Positions 1 through 7,872 of a DNA stretch of 13,301 nt are shown piece by piece; positions within the stretch are counted from its first letter, which is position 1, and every line of letters starts with the position of its first letter. Below the pieces are notes generated by a model. The model was not told where the DNA came from and searched no databases. It saw only the letters and a list, made by a program, of their open reading frames with translations. Origin of the DNA: JAHDNZ01 sp036721855 (GTDB lineage Bacteria > Bacillota > DTU065). The stretch spans positions 1 through 13,301 of the forward strand of contig DAIMKF010000043.1 of NCBI GenBank assembly GCA_036721855.1. The letters are read 5' to 3'. The translations under genes were made by a program, and so were the position numbers.

Positions 1-1
1 G

Positions 2-56
2 AAAAAAAGGCTGCCGCGCAACTAACTAATCAGTTAATTGTGCAACAGCCCCTTTT
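2..56 (-). terminator. Intrinsic terminator of gmd
   Basis: Positions 9-27 and 32-50 form a 19-position hairpin with a 4-base loop. In the minus-strand transcript 18 of 19 positions pair if G-U wobbles are allowed, and seven U residues follow (positions 2-8). Read from the plus strand the wobbles become A-C mismatches, so the hairpin is built for minus-strand transcription. It starts almost at the gmd stop codon (55-57). Confidence 0.85.
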
Positions 57-1008
57 AACGTTCTCTTTCCAGGTCAGCTTCTACCATCTCGGTAATTATC
101 TCTTTTAGGGTTGTTTTTGCTTGCCAGCCCAGCTCTTTTTTAGCCAGAGAACTGTCTCCGCAAAGCTCTGGAACATCGACTGGTCTCAAAAAGGCCTTGT
201 TTGAAACAACATAATCTTTATAATCCAAATCCACAACCTCAAAAGCCATCTTGACCAAATCGCGAACCGAATAGGTTTTTCCGGTTGCGATTACATAATC
301 TTTGGGCTTACTGTTTTGCAGCATAAGCCACATAGCTTCGATATATTCCGGGGCATACCCCCAGTCTCTTTGAGCCTCTAGATTCCCGAGAACCAGTTTT
401 TTCTGTTTGTTTAAGGCTATTTTAGCCACAGCTTGGCTAATTTTTCTGGAGACAAACTCTTCTCCCCGACGAGGCGATTCATGATTAAACAGAATTCCGG
501 CACAGCAAAACATCTGATAAGATTCGCGGTAGTTAACCGTCATATAATGCGCATAAGCCTTGGCAGCAGCATAAGGACTACGTGGATGAAAAGGAGTTGT
601 TTCTTTTTGCGGACTTTCACTTGCTAAGCCAAAGAGCTCAGAGCTTGATGCTTGGTAAAATTTAATCTTAGGGTTAAATCTAAAGCAGGCTTCAAGCATT
701 CTGGCTGCTCCAAGACCTGTTATATCCCCTGTTAGGATTGGCTGATTCCACGAAGTAGCCACAAAAGATTGTGCGGCTAGATTATAAACTTCGTCCGGTT
801 TTGCCTTCTTTAAGGCCAGTAAAAGTGAACCACTGTCAGCCAGATCCCCTTCAATAAGTTCAATTTGGTCTAGGCAAGGTTCTATTCTCCAGTAATTGGC
901 CGTACTTAAGCGACGTACAAGTCCATAAACTCGATAGCCTTTTTTTAACAAAAACTCCGCCAGGTAACTGCCGTCTTGCCCTGTAATGCCTGTGATTAAT
1001 GCACGCAT
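55..1008 (-). CDS. gmd: GDP-mannose 4,6-dehydratase
   Basis: Cytoplasmic short-chain dehydrogenase/reductase-type enzyme that converts GDP-D-mannose to GDP-4-keto-6-deoxy-D-mannose, the common precursor of GDP-L-fucose, GDP-D-rhamnose and GDP-perosamine. The Rossmann NADP motif is visible at the N-terminus (TGITGQDG, glycines 7, 10 and 13). The active-site set follows: SSSE with Ser122 and Glu124, then Tyr146 and Lys150 in SPYAAAK. The spacing matches E. coli Gmd (Thr132, Glu134, Tyr156, Lys160), with Ser in place of the Thr. NHESPRRGE and RDWGYAPEY are further family signatures. At 317 residues it is shorter than the roughly 370-residue E. coli enzyme but complete. The ATG has an AGGTGA ribosome site 6 bases upstream. 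No reductase or epimerase partner (fcl, rmd) lies in the window, so the final sugar is unknown. Confidence 0.95.
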   Translation of the reverse strand: MRALITGITGQDGSYLAEFLLKKGYRVYGLVRRLSTANYWRIEPCLDQIELIEGDLADSGSLLLALKKAKPDEVYNLAAQSFVATSWNQPILTGDITGLGAARMLEACFRFNPKIKFYQASSSELFGLASESPQKETTPFHPRSPYAAAKAYAHYMTVNYRESYQMFCCAGILFNHESPRRGEEFVSRKISQAVAKIALNKQKKLVLGNLEAQRDWGYAPEYIEAMWLMLQNSKPKDYVIATGKTYSVRDLVKMAFEVVDLDYKDYVVSNKAFLRPVDVPELCGDSSLAKKELGWQAKTTLKEIITEMVEADLERER

Positions 1009-1044
1009 AGTATCACCTCTTCTAACATCTTAAATGCGGCAAGC

Positions 1045-1060
1045 GTTTAAGTGCTTAAAC
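1045..1060. promoter_or_regulatory. Inverted repeat upstream of gmd
   Basis: GTTTAAG-TG-CTTAAAC is a perfect 7-bp inverted repeat in the 5' leader of gmd, about 40 bases before its start. A related half-site (CTTAAATGC, 1029-1037) lies just beside it and could pair with the left arm instead. It could be an operator or part of a leader hairpin. No regulator is known and a clear promoter was not found, so function is a guess. Confidence 0.3.
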
Positions 1061-1085
1061 CCACTAACAATATATGTCTCTTTGC

Positions 1086-1113
1086 AAAGGGGCCTGCCAA
1101 AGCAGGCCCCTTT
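1086..1113 (-). terminator. Terminator hairpin after the GH123-like gene
   Basis: A perfect 12-bp GC-rich stem (1086-1097 with 1102-1113) encloses a 4-base loop. It lies 28 bases beyond the stop of the glycoside hydrolase gene, which ends at 1141 on the minus strand. The U tract after the stem is short (three U then GC), so termination may be partial and gmd could receive read-through. The perfect symmetry gives no orientation by itself; the strand is assigned from context. Confidence 0.65.
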
Positions 1114-1140
1114 ATAGAAAGCTTTAGGGTCCTTTGTTTA

Positions 1141-3558
1141 TTATCTAATTAGGCGCCACTTATTATAAACCCTTTCAATTATCTTAGTATTATCATCTTT
1201 AATAACGGTAATGGTAATCTTATAATTTTCGGGTGTGAGATAAACTTTAGCTTTGAAATAACTATCACCTTCTAGCAAAACACCGTTTAAATACACCTTA
1301 GCATCTTTTTCTGTATAGATTTCCACGGTGTTTTCCACTTCTTCTCTCAGTGTTTTATCCTCGGTTATTTCAGTTGCCACAATAGCTTTAGGCCCTTTAT
1401 CTAGCTCTACAATTTCCCGCAGTAGTTTTTCTCGTGCGGTAAGCATCTCCAAAGGATCTTTAGTGTAGTTAGTCAGTGATGGCATTACCGTTTGGGCAAT
1501 TTCTTTGGCTCTGGCATCAGCTTCTACCGGAGCCTTTAATTCTTTGGCCACCTCTTGCATTTTTTGGGTGTGAAGCAAGAAATATTCGTAGTCTTCTATA
1601 CCTTCTCGCATAGCTTCATAGCGCAGTGCAGGGACCAAATTCTTAGCTGTAGGGTAGACAATCCAGCCATCGCCGGGAGCATATCCTACCTCAAAAGCCC
1701 TCCACCAATTATAACCCCAGTGGAGATAACCGGTTGCATCATAGATAAAATTGGCCCAGTGAAGAATCCTTGTTTTATAAAGAGGATAGTCGAGCAGCCG
1801 GTTAGGATAGTTTCCCTGGGGTAGCCAGCAAGTATAAAACCACAGTTCGATCCGGCCTTCTTCCTGTTCTTTTCTCAGTCTCACCTTGTTTTGATTAAAA
1901 TAATCAAGCTGGGGAATGGAGACATCCAGATATTCACTAAGGACAGTATAGTGAAGTGCTTCCATGATCTTAAGCTCCGGAGCACCCTTTTTAATCTCTT
2001 TGGCCAGGGTTATCCAAGACTGGTAGTTGGCCGGAGTCGGCTCATCGGCTACATGAATATAGGCAGCCTCAAGCCATCCCTTTTGTCTTAAATGCTCTTG
2101 GATAAGATGGACATAATCAGCCAAAGGCACATCTCTGGGTGCCTTTATAACCGGGCTGTATGCCTGGCGTTTCCAATAGCCAAAGTCACTGTTCCAATCA
2201 CCGACTCTTCCGCCTATGTGACTAAGTTCGATATATTTAAAGCCATGCTTGAAAAAGCTTAAAACCCAGCGGTCAAATTTACTGAAATCACCGACTAAAT
2301 TATCATTCTCATCATAACTAAGCTCAACTAGACCAAGTGGTGTCCAAACCATATTTTGTCTGTGCTCGGCCATTAACTGACCATAATAATCGATTATTTC
2401 CCAAAACTCCTCTGAGTATTTACTGACATTATTGTATTGCACAATATAGTCAGGCTGAAACCACATCGTTACCTTAAGATTAGTTTCCTCAGGCAGATCA
2501 ACGGGCAGAACTTCGATTTCAACAGGAATATCGCGCTTAGCACCGATAGTTTTAACCTTCAAAGTACCGGTATAGATACCTTCCGGGGTATCTTTAGGAA
2601 TAAAGAAACGTAAAAAGACGGCTTTAGTATAATTTTTAGGTATATTGGCCAAACGACTTTCAACTAAAATATCCGGCATATGTTCTGGAGCCTGGCGCAC
2701 TAACTCTGTAGGAGGCGTTTCAGTGGAATTTTTAGGCATATACCAGGTATCAATGAAGTTGTAATAAAAATGTGAGCTATCTAGAGTCGTCAAGTCATCA
2801 TTGTCTTGTTTTTTTAGATCACTGAATTCTAGTTCTAAGGCCATAATATCTTTTTCTGAACGTATAGCTAACTGTGCCGAAGCGAACTGATTTCTGCCTG
2901 ATAGACATTTGACTGTCTGATTTTCTCCCCATATTGCATCTGTAAAGATATACTCAGCTGAATGAGTTGCCCAGATTGAAGCTTTATCCAAGATATCAGG
3001 ATCAAGCTTGGGAGCAAATTGTCCCATCATAGCCACCAACTCCTCTGCAGATACTGCAGGTTTGTTACGATCATTTGAAATTAAAACTTCAGCCCAGTTG
3101 GAATCATCGCAAGCTAAAGAAGCCCAGTCCTCCACCTCATATGAGGCAGCTTTCCAAGTGCTATCGCTTCTCCAGATAATCTCATCATCAAGATCAACAA
3201 CTTTTACCAGCAAAGGTTGCAGTTCTTTATCTTGGCTCGCCTGAATTTTAATTCCCAGCACATTTTTACCTGGTTTTAAATATTCAGCCAACTCAATACT
3301 GCCAAGAATCTCTTCAGGTCTTATAAAACCTATTTGTTCGTCATTTAGAAAAACAGTGGTTTCCTGTGTGGCAACAATTCTGGCCATAGCCGAATCCAGT
3401 ATCTGATTAACCTCTAAAATTGTTCTAAAGTAACGGGTTTCTCCTTTTACTCCAGGTGGATCCGGGAACCAAATCCATTGAGGATTGTTATTAGCTAACG
3501 CCATAAAAGATAGCGTGCAAAGAGAAATAAAACCCAGTCTTTTCCACCATTTCCCCAT
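1141..3558 (-). CDS. Secreted DUF4091/GH123-like glycoside hydrolase
   Basis: Predicted exported glycan hydrolase of 805 residues. Residues 1-22 form a Sec signal peptide: KWWKR, a hydrophobic stretch, then ALA before the likely cut; no lipobox. Residues of about 25-190 resemble the jelly-roll domain at the front of rhamnosidase-type enzymes (QWIWFPDPPG, RYFRTILEV, FLNDEQIG). The central part is a GH123/DUF4091 barrel. A DEP motif at Asp505-Glu506 sits where GH123 beta-N-acetylgalactosaminidases keep their catalytic Asp-Glu pair, and the family signature GDGWIVYP (629-636) with REGIEDYEYF (651-660) closes the domain. A small beta-rich domain (about 727-805, with YLNGVLL) ends the protein. The start has a GAGGGGGAAAG ribosome site. 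DUF4091 proteins are varied, so the linkage cut is not predictable. The terminator of the upstream gene suggests it has its own promoter. Confidence 0.85.
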   Translation of the reverse strand: MGKWWKRLGFISLCTLSFMALANNNPQWIWFPDPPGVKGETRYFRTILEVNQILDSAMARIVATQETTVFLNDEQIGFIRPEEILGSIELAEYLKPGKNVLGIKIQASQDKELQPLLVKVVDLDDEIIWRSDSTWKAASYEVEDWASLACDDSNWAEVLISNDRNKPAVSAEELVAMMGQFAPKLDPDILDKASIWATHSAEYIFTDAIWGENQTVKCLSGRNQFASAQLAIRSEKDIMALELEFSDLKKQDNDDLTTLDSSHFYYNFIDTWYMPKNSTETPPTELVRQAPEHMPDILVESRLANIPKNYTKAVFLRFFIPKDTPEGIYTGTLKVKTIGAKRDIPVEIEVLPVDLPEETNLKVTMWFQPDYIVQYNNVSKYSEEFWEIIDYYGQLMAEHRQNMVWTPLGLVELSYDENDNLVGDFSKFDRWVLSFFKHGFKYIELSHIGGRVGDWNSDFGYWKRQAYSPVIKAPRDVPLADYVHLIQEHLRQKGWLEAAYIHVADEPTPANYQSWITLAKEIKKGAPELKIMEALHYTVLSEYLDVSIPQLDYFNQNKVRLRKEQEEGRIELWFYTCWLPQGNYPNRLLDYPLYKTRILHWANFIYDATGYLHWGYNWWRAFEVGYAPGDGWIVYPTAKNLVPALRYEAMREGIEDYEYFLLHTQKMQEVAKELKAPVEADARAKEIAQTVMPSLTNYTKDPLEMLTAREKLLREIVELDKGPKAIVATEITEDKTLREEVENTVEIYTEKDAKVYLNGVLLEGDSYFKAKVYLTPENYKITITVIKDDNTKIIERVYNKWRLIR

Positions 3559-3644
3559 AATCTTTCCCCCTCGTTTTATTTTAGCTTGCTTAATATTTAT
3601 AAACTTCGTAAATAAAAACTTTACTCCTTCTAGCCCAAAGGGTC

Positions 3645-3684
3645 TTTAAAAACCAAAGGTCACAGTTAATCTGCGACCTTTGGT
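3645..3684 (-). terminator. Intrinsic terminator of the heparinase-family gene
   Basis: Arms 3652-3665 and 3671-3684 pair over 14 positions around a 5-base loop. The one imperfect pair is a G-U wobble in the minus-strand RNA but an A-C mismatch in the plus-strand RNA. Five U residues follow on the minus strand. It begins 6 bases after the stop codon at 3691-3693, so it is the terminator of the lyase gene and separates it from the hydrolase gene. Confidence 0.88.
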
Positions 3685-3690
3685 AGTTTG

Positions 3691-5448
3691 TTAATCTTCA
3701 TTCTCTACATACTGAAATTGAAATCTAATCTCTTTATGGTCTTGTAAACTGAGTCTAAATGCTAAACGCTGGTTAGGCAGAGCTTGATTGTATTCTCTAC
3801 TGATATACCCGGGTAGAATTTCCGGAATAGTACCTGTATCATGGTTAATGGCTAAAAATCTCCTTGAACCGATATGTTGCAAAACAACTCGCTTTGTATC
3901 CGTTTTTACTATTGTAAAACGTGGGTGGAGACAAAAATAAAGCTGAAGGTTGTGCTTATTGTTATCCTTGGCAAGGAAGGTATCTTCAATAAGGCAGCTT
4001 TTGGGGCTAAGAGTAACTCGCCTTTTAGCCTTTACTCCACCAATTTGTAATTCACCCACAATACTACCGTTTTCAATTCTTCCGGTGCCGTCAACGGCTT
4101 TTGCATAGCTAAAACTCGAGGTATAAACTCCTTGGTGCTTATTATCCACTATAAATGTACTGTGGAAAGACTCATCTTTCATAAGCATACGTTCAAAATC
4201 ATTTTCGTTGTAACGGTAGGTACCGGGGTCTGTAAGTATTTCAAGACCATCGAGATAAAGAATAACCCCCAGCTGATCACAGTGGCTGTGTGGATGCCCG
4301 GAACGTGAATTGGGCGCATAAAACCCAAACTCTCCTGCTCTTAAAAAGGCATAGTCCTTCTCGTTTCCAATCACAAAGTGGCCTGTTCTAGAAAAGGCAG
4401 ACTCCCGGGTTTGGGGGAGCGGTTTAGCTTTAGATATAGTCTTTTTACCTAAATAAAAATAGGCATCTGCATCTGCTTTAGGTGCGGATTCGACTGAGAT
4501 CCCCAAATAGCGAGCTAATTGGAAAAGATACTCTGTTTCCCAAAAGTCAGTAGGCCTTGCTATTAAAATTTCATTAGAATTATCACCGATAAGAGGCAGA
4601 TCACCTGCGGGTGTTTTTAAGGCCTTAAAATAATCCAGGCTTCTTTTAATCGCCTCCAGAATAAAATCCGGTACTGCCATATGGTAATTGGTATAAGCGA
4701 TACCTAAAATAAGTAAAGCTTCCACACACAGACGGTGATAACTTATACTCTGTTCGGCAAAGCCCCCATCTTCATAAATTAAATTGTCTACTGTTTCTGC
4801 TAACTTTTCCAGCCAAAATTCCGAACTATTATTTTCAAAGTGAAGTTCACAAAGAAGAATTGTCACCAAAGAAACTAGTTTATGGTTGTTGCGGGGATTT
4901 TCATGTTCAGCTTCCAATAATTTAACTTCTTTTTTTATATACTCGTCAACTTGAGCATAAAACTTTGCATCCAACAAAGAGCAGTCTTTAGTTAGATCAA
5001 GCCAGAAAAACCAGTTGACCATTCTCTGGCACATATGCACATGTCCGACCCAGCTTACCCCGATTAAATCCGGAGTTTTTTTCAGCCACTTCTCAATAAA
5101 CTCCTTACTTTCTTTAACATAACGGGTATCTTTAGTTAAGAGATAAGCTTTCCCGAGGGAAACCAGAAAATTATGCTTCATATATTCCCAGAGAAATTTT
5201 ACATCTCCGGGCGCCGCCCCGGCATGAAACCGATATTCTTTGTAATGCTTTGGCGGCCATTTTTCGCCGGTGGTAGGATCAATATTATCAAGCAGCTTAT
5301 CAAGGTCACATCTTATACCAAAGACATCAACTTTGCCATCTATAAACAGATTGGCCGCATGCAAAATCTGCCAATTATATTCAGGTTGCTCCTTAGAAAA
5401 GTCCTGACAAAACTTTTCCTCAAACGTATTTGGAAAAATCTTCAACAC
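3691..5448 (-). CDS. Heparinase II/III-family polysaccharide lyase
   Basis: Protein of 585 residues with the two-part build of heparinase II/III-type lyases. An N-terminal alpha/alpha toroid (about 40-310) carries WPPKHYKEYRFH, NNH at 187-189 and the Tyr237-His238 pair in SISYHRL. A C-terminal beta-sandwich (about 340-585) carries GHPHSHCDQLGVILYLDG (384 onward), with His residues at the expected active and metal sites. The family cleaves uronic-acid polysaccharides by beta-elimination, and versions like this one are often found inside exopolysaccharide biosynthesis loci. The substrate here is unknown. There is no signal peptide, unlike the neighbouring hydrolase, so the enzyme may act in the cytoplasm or leave by another route. 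The start is GTG at 5446-5448, with AGGTGA 6 bases upstream; an in-frame TGA three codons before it rules out an extension. Confidence 0.88.
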   Translation of the reverse strand: MLKIFPNTFEEKFCQDFSKEQPEYNWQILHAANLFIDGKVDVFGIRCDLDKLLDNIDPTTGEKWPPKHYKEYRFHAGAAPGDVKFLWEYMKHNFLVSLGKAYLLTKDTRYVKESKEFIEKWLKKTPDLIGVSWVGHVHMCQRMVNWFFWLDLTKDCSLLDAKFYAQVDEYIKKEVKLLEAEHENPRNNHKLVSLVTILLCELHFENNSSEFWLEKLAETVDNLIYEDGGFAEQSISYHRLCVEALLILGIAYTNYHMAVPDFILEAIKRSLDYFKALKTPAGDLPLIGDNSNEILIARPTDFWETEYLFQLARYLGISVESAPKADADAYFYLGKKTISKAKPLPQTRESAFSRTGHFVIGNEKDYAFLRAGEFGFYAPNSRSGHPHSHCDQLGVILYLDGLEILTDPGTYRYNENDFERMLMKDESFHSTFIVDNKHQGVYTSSFSYAKAVDGTGRIENGSIVGELQIGGVKAKRRVTLSPKSCLIEDTFLAKDNNKHNLQLYFCLHPRFTIVKTDTKRVVLQHIGSRRFLAINHDTGTIPEILPGYISREYNQALPNQRLAFRLSLQDHKEIRFQFQYVENED

Positions 5449-6300
5449 TTTAAATCACCTCAAAGCCTTTTTCGCCACCTTATTTCCAAGTCCTTTTGGC
5501 AAAAGAGAAGTTCTTCCTTTACTCCCAGACTAATTCTCCCTTTTCTTAGTTTTTAGAATCAAGTCACAAAAAGCTATTGCTAGTTGTTGCTTGAAAAAAG
5601 GGCCTGCCCATTTCATTTAACCTCAAAAGGCCAAACTGCAGGGGTGATTAAAATGCTGAATCTCATGTCCGTTTTTGCACTTTTTTCATGGCCAATTATG
5701 CACATTTAACTTGTCCGTTAACATGCTATAAGAGCGTTAATTATTTCCGTTGTCTACTTGACAGAGAGCGATTCACCTTGAATAAAAGATGAAGTATTGA
5801 GCTTACATATCACATCATCGTGACAACAGTCTGACATTTAAAAAACTTTTTAAGCGCAACCTCGAAAAACCGTCTCATGGAAGTTTTGTTTCATGGTTGT
5901 TTTTATAGGTGGTTTACTAATGGTGATTTATGTCTTAGAAAAGTCTTTGTTAAGCCTCCATAAGCCCTAAAAAGCCACTTTAAACAGTGAGTACAAGTAA
6001 TACACAAGAAAGCTCGATAACGCTTAATAATTTATAAGGTGACAATAAGCTGTCAATCTGATCCATTATGATTAGAAGGAGAAGAGATACTGCCATCTAT
6101 AGAAAGTTAGAAGAATAATGGGTGGAAATGCCTGCCCAGAATTAGCCAGTAACTTAATAAGATGTACAAGAAAACTCCTAAAAGAGGGTTTAGGTAAAAG
6201 AAAGTAAAAGTTAGATCTTAGGATATTACATTAACTCGGATCAGCATCACCGATTGTATTGAAGCAGTAGCTACTCAAAAAACGCTGGGAGGGTTATTTT
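5449..6300. other. Long intergenic spacer without a convincing gene
   Basis: This 852-base stretch separates the minus-strand polysaccharide genes from the plus-strand restriction operon. All frames are broken by frequent stops. It holds the 23-bp repeats described separately, a possible weak minus-strand hairpin followed by six U (about 5594-5640), a TTGACA box at 5758-5763 without a good -10, and a 16-base direct repeat around 5875-5905 (TCATGG followed by GTTTT, twice). It also holds the short inverted repeat CCTAAA/TTTAGG (6177-6194) and the palindrome AGTAGCTACT (6266-6275) close to hsdM. Just upstream of the lyase start, a minus-strand frame ending at its ribosome site could be the tail of a lost gene. 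The stretch reads like insertion-element debris plus the hsdM leader. Confidence 0.55.
5666..5734. repeat. Three 23-bp-phased imperfect repeats, possible IS21-type end
   Basis: TGTCC/TGGCC boxes begin at 5666, 5689 and 5712, exactly 23 bases apart. In the first two copies the box continues into a TTTTTGCAC or ATTATGCAC ending (14 of 19 positions agree). The third copy is more diverged (TGTCCGTTAACATGCT). Iterated boxes of about 20 bp at an end are typical of IS21-family elements, where the transposase binds several copies. No istA or istB gene is visible, so this would be a solo end or a remnant. An unrelated DNA-binding protein could also use such an array. Confidence 0.4.
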
Positions 6301-7872
6301 ATGACTGATAATAGAAAAGAACAAGAACGTGCCGAGTTGCACCGTACAATTTGGAATATCGCAAATGACCTACGTGGAAGCGTTGATGGCTGGGACTTTA
6401 AACAGTATATACTCGGTATGCTGTTCTACCGCTATATATCCGAAAACCTCACAGGTTATATTAATGCAGATGAATGGGAAGCTGGAGATAAAAACTTTGA
6501 TTATACAAAACTATCCGATAAGGAAGCAGAACAAGCCCGTAAAGACCTTATTGATACAAAGGGATTTTTCATATTACCCAGTGAGCTTTTTGAGAATGTA
6601 CGCCATAACGCAGCAAACGATGAAAACCTGAACGAAACCCTGGAAAAGATTTTTAAAAACATTGAGGCTTCAGCGCAAGGGACAAGCAATGAAAAAAACT
6701 TCAAAGGACTTTTTGATGATATTGATGTAAACAGTAACAAATTAGGCGGTACTGTTGCCCAGCGTAACGATAAGCTAGTTAAGCTGATAAATGGCATCGG
6801 CGAAATGAAACTTGGTGATTACAAGGATAACACTATTGACGCTTTTGGCGATGCCTATGAATTTCTAATGGGCATGTATGCCTCGAATGCCGGCAAAAGC
6901 GGTGGCGAATATTATACACCGCAAGAAGTATCAGAACTGTTAACGCACTTAACATTAATAGGCAAAACCGAAGTAAATAAGGTATACGACCCCGCATGTG
7001 GTTCTGGTTCTTTACTTTTAAAGTTTGCCAAGATTTTGGGCAAAGAGAACGTGCGCCTGGGTTTCTTTGGGCAGGAAATCAACATTACAACTTACAATCT
7101 CTGCCGCATTAATATGTTTTTGCACGATATAGATTATGATAAGTTTGATATTGACCATGGAGACACTTTAACAGATCCACTTCACTGGGATGATGAGCCA
7201 TTTGAGGCTATTGTTTCCAATCCACCATACTCAATTAAATGGGATGGTGACAACAATCCTCTTTTAATTAACGATCCGCGTTTTTCGCCAGCTGGTGTGC
7301 TTGCACCGAAATCGAAAGCAGACCTGGCCTTTATTATGCATAGTCTCTCCTGGCTTGCAACCAACGGTACAGCAGCGATTGTCTGTTTCCCAGGTATCCT
7401 ATATCGCGGGAGAGCGGAAAAGAAGATCCGTAAGTATCTTATTGACAACAACTATGTAGACTGCGTTATTCAACTACCTGATAACCTATTTTATGGTACA
7501 AGTATTGCAACCTGTATCATGGTACTGAAAAAAGCTAAGAGCGAGAATAGTACTCTATTTATTGACGCTTCGAGAGAGTTTGTAAAGATAACTAACAGCA
7601 ACAAACTCACCGATGAGAATATCTCAAAAATCGTTGCGGCTTATGAAAGTCGCAATGATGAAGATTACTTTGCACGTCTAGTAAGCAACGACGAAATTGC
7701 AAAGCACGATTACAATCTCTCTGTTTCTACCTATGTAGAACAAGAGGACACCCGTGAGATTATTGATATAGTGAAACTCAATGCCGAAATTGAAGAAATT
7801 GTTGCCCGTGAGAACATACTTCGAGAGGAAATAAGGGCCATCATTGCAGAGATTGAGGGGGGAAATGTATGA
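6301..7872 (+). CDS. hsdM: Type I restriction-modification DNA methyltransferase subunit
   Basis: HsdM uses S-adenosylmethionine to methylate adenine N6 at the site chosen by HsdS. With HsdS it forms the M2S1 methylase core, and it is also part of the restriction complex. Residues of about 8-160 match the helical HsdM N-terminal domain. The N6-adenine methyltransferase fold follows, with the cofactor motif DPACGSGS at 230-237 and the catalytic NPPY at 307-310. The last 30 or so residues (from about 492) are a charged helix likely to contact HsdS. At 523 residues it is full length. The ATG follows GGGAGGG at normal spacing. The gene overlaps hsdS by ATGA, so translation is probably coupled. 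Everything needed for a working methylase appears intact. Confidence 0.95.
   Translation: MTDNRKEQERAELHRTIWNIANDLRGSVDGWDFKQYILGMLFYRYISENLTGYINADEWEAGDKNFDYTKLSDKEAEQARKDLIDTKGFFILPSELFENVRHNAANDENLNETLEKIFKNIEASAQGTSNEKNFKGLFDDIDVNSNKLGGTVAQRNDKLVKLINGIGEMKLGDYKDNTIDAFGDAYEFLMGMYASNAGKSGGEYYTPQEVSELLTHLTLIGKTEVNKVYDPACGSGSLLLKFAKILGKENVRLGFFGQEINITTYNLCRINMFLHDIDYDKFDIDHGDTLTDPLHWDDEPFEAIVSNPPYSIKWDGDNNPLLINDPRFSPAGVLAPKSKADLAFIMHSLSWLATNGTAAIVCFPGILYRGRAEKKIRKYLIDNNYVDCVIQLPDNLFYGTSIATCIMVLKKAKSENSTLFIDASREFVKITNSNKLTDENISKIVAAYESRNDEDYFARLVSNDEIAKHDYNLSVSTYVEQEDTREIIDIVKLNAEIEEIVARENILREEIRAIIAEIEGGNV

Noticed and set aside
5173..5556. Plus-strand frame of 127 codons over the lyase start
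   Set aside because: It lies antisense to the conserved N-terminal part of the lyase, lacks a plausible ribosome site and has a composition typical of a shadow frame.
6118..6207. Small plus-strand frame of 29 codons starting with MGGNACPELASN
   Set aside because: There is no ribosome site at proper distance and no recognisable family; its length is expected by chance in this spacer.
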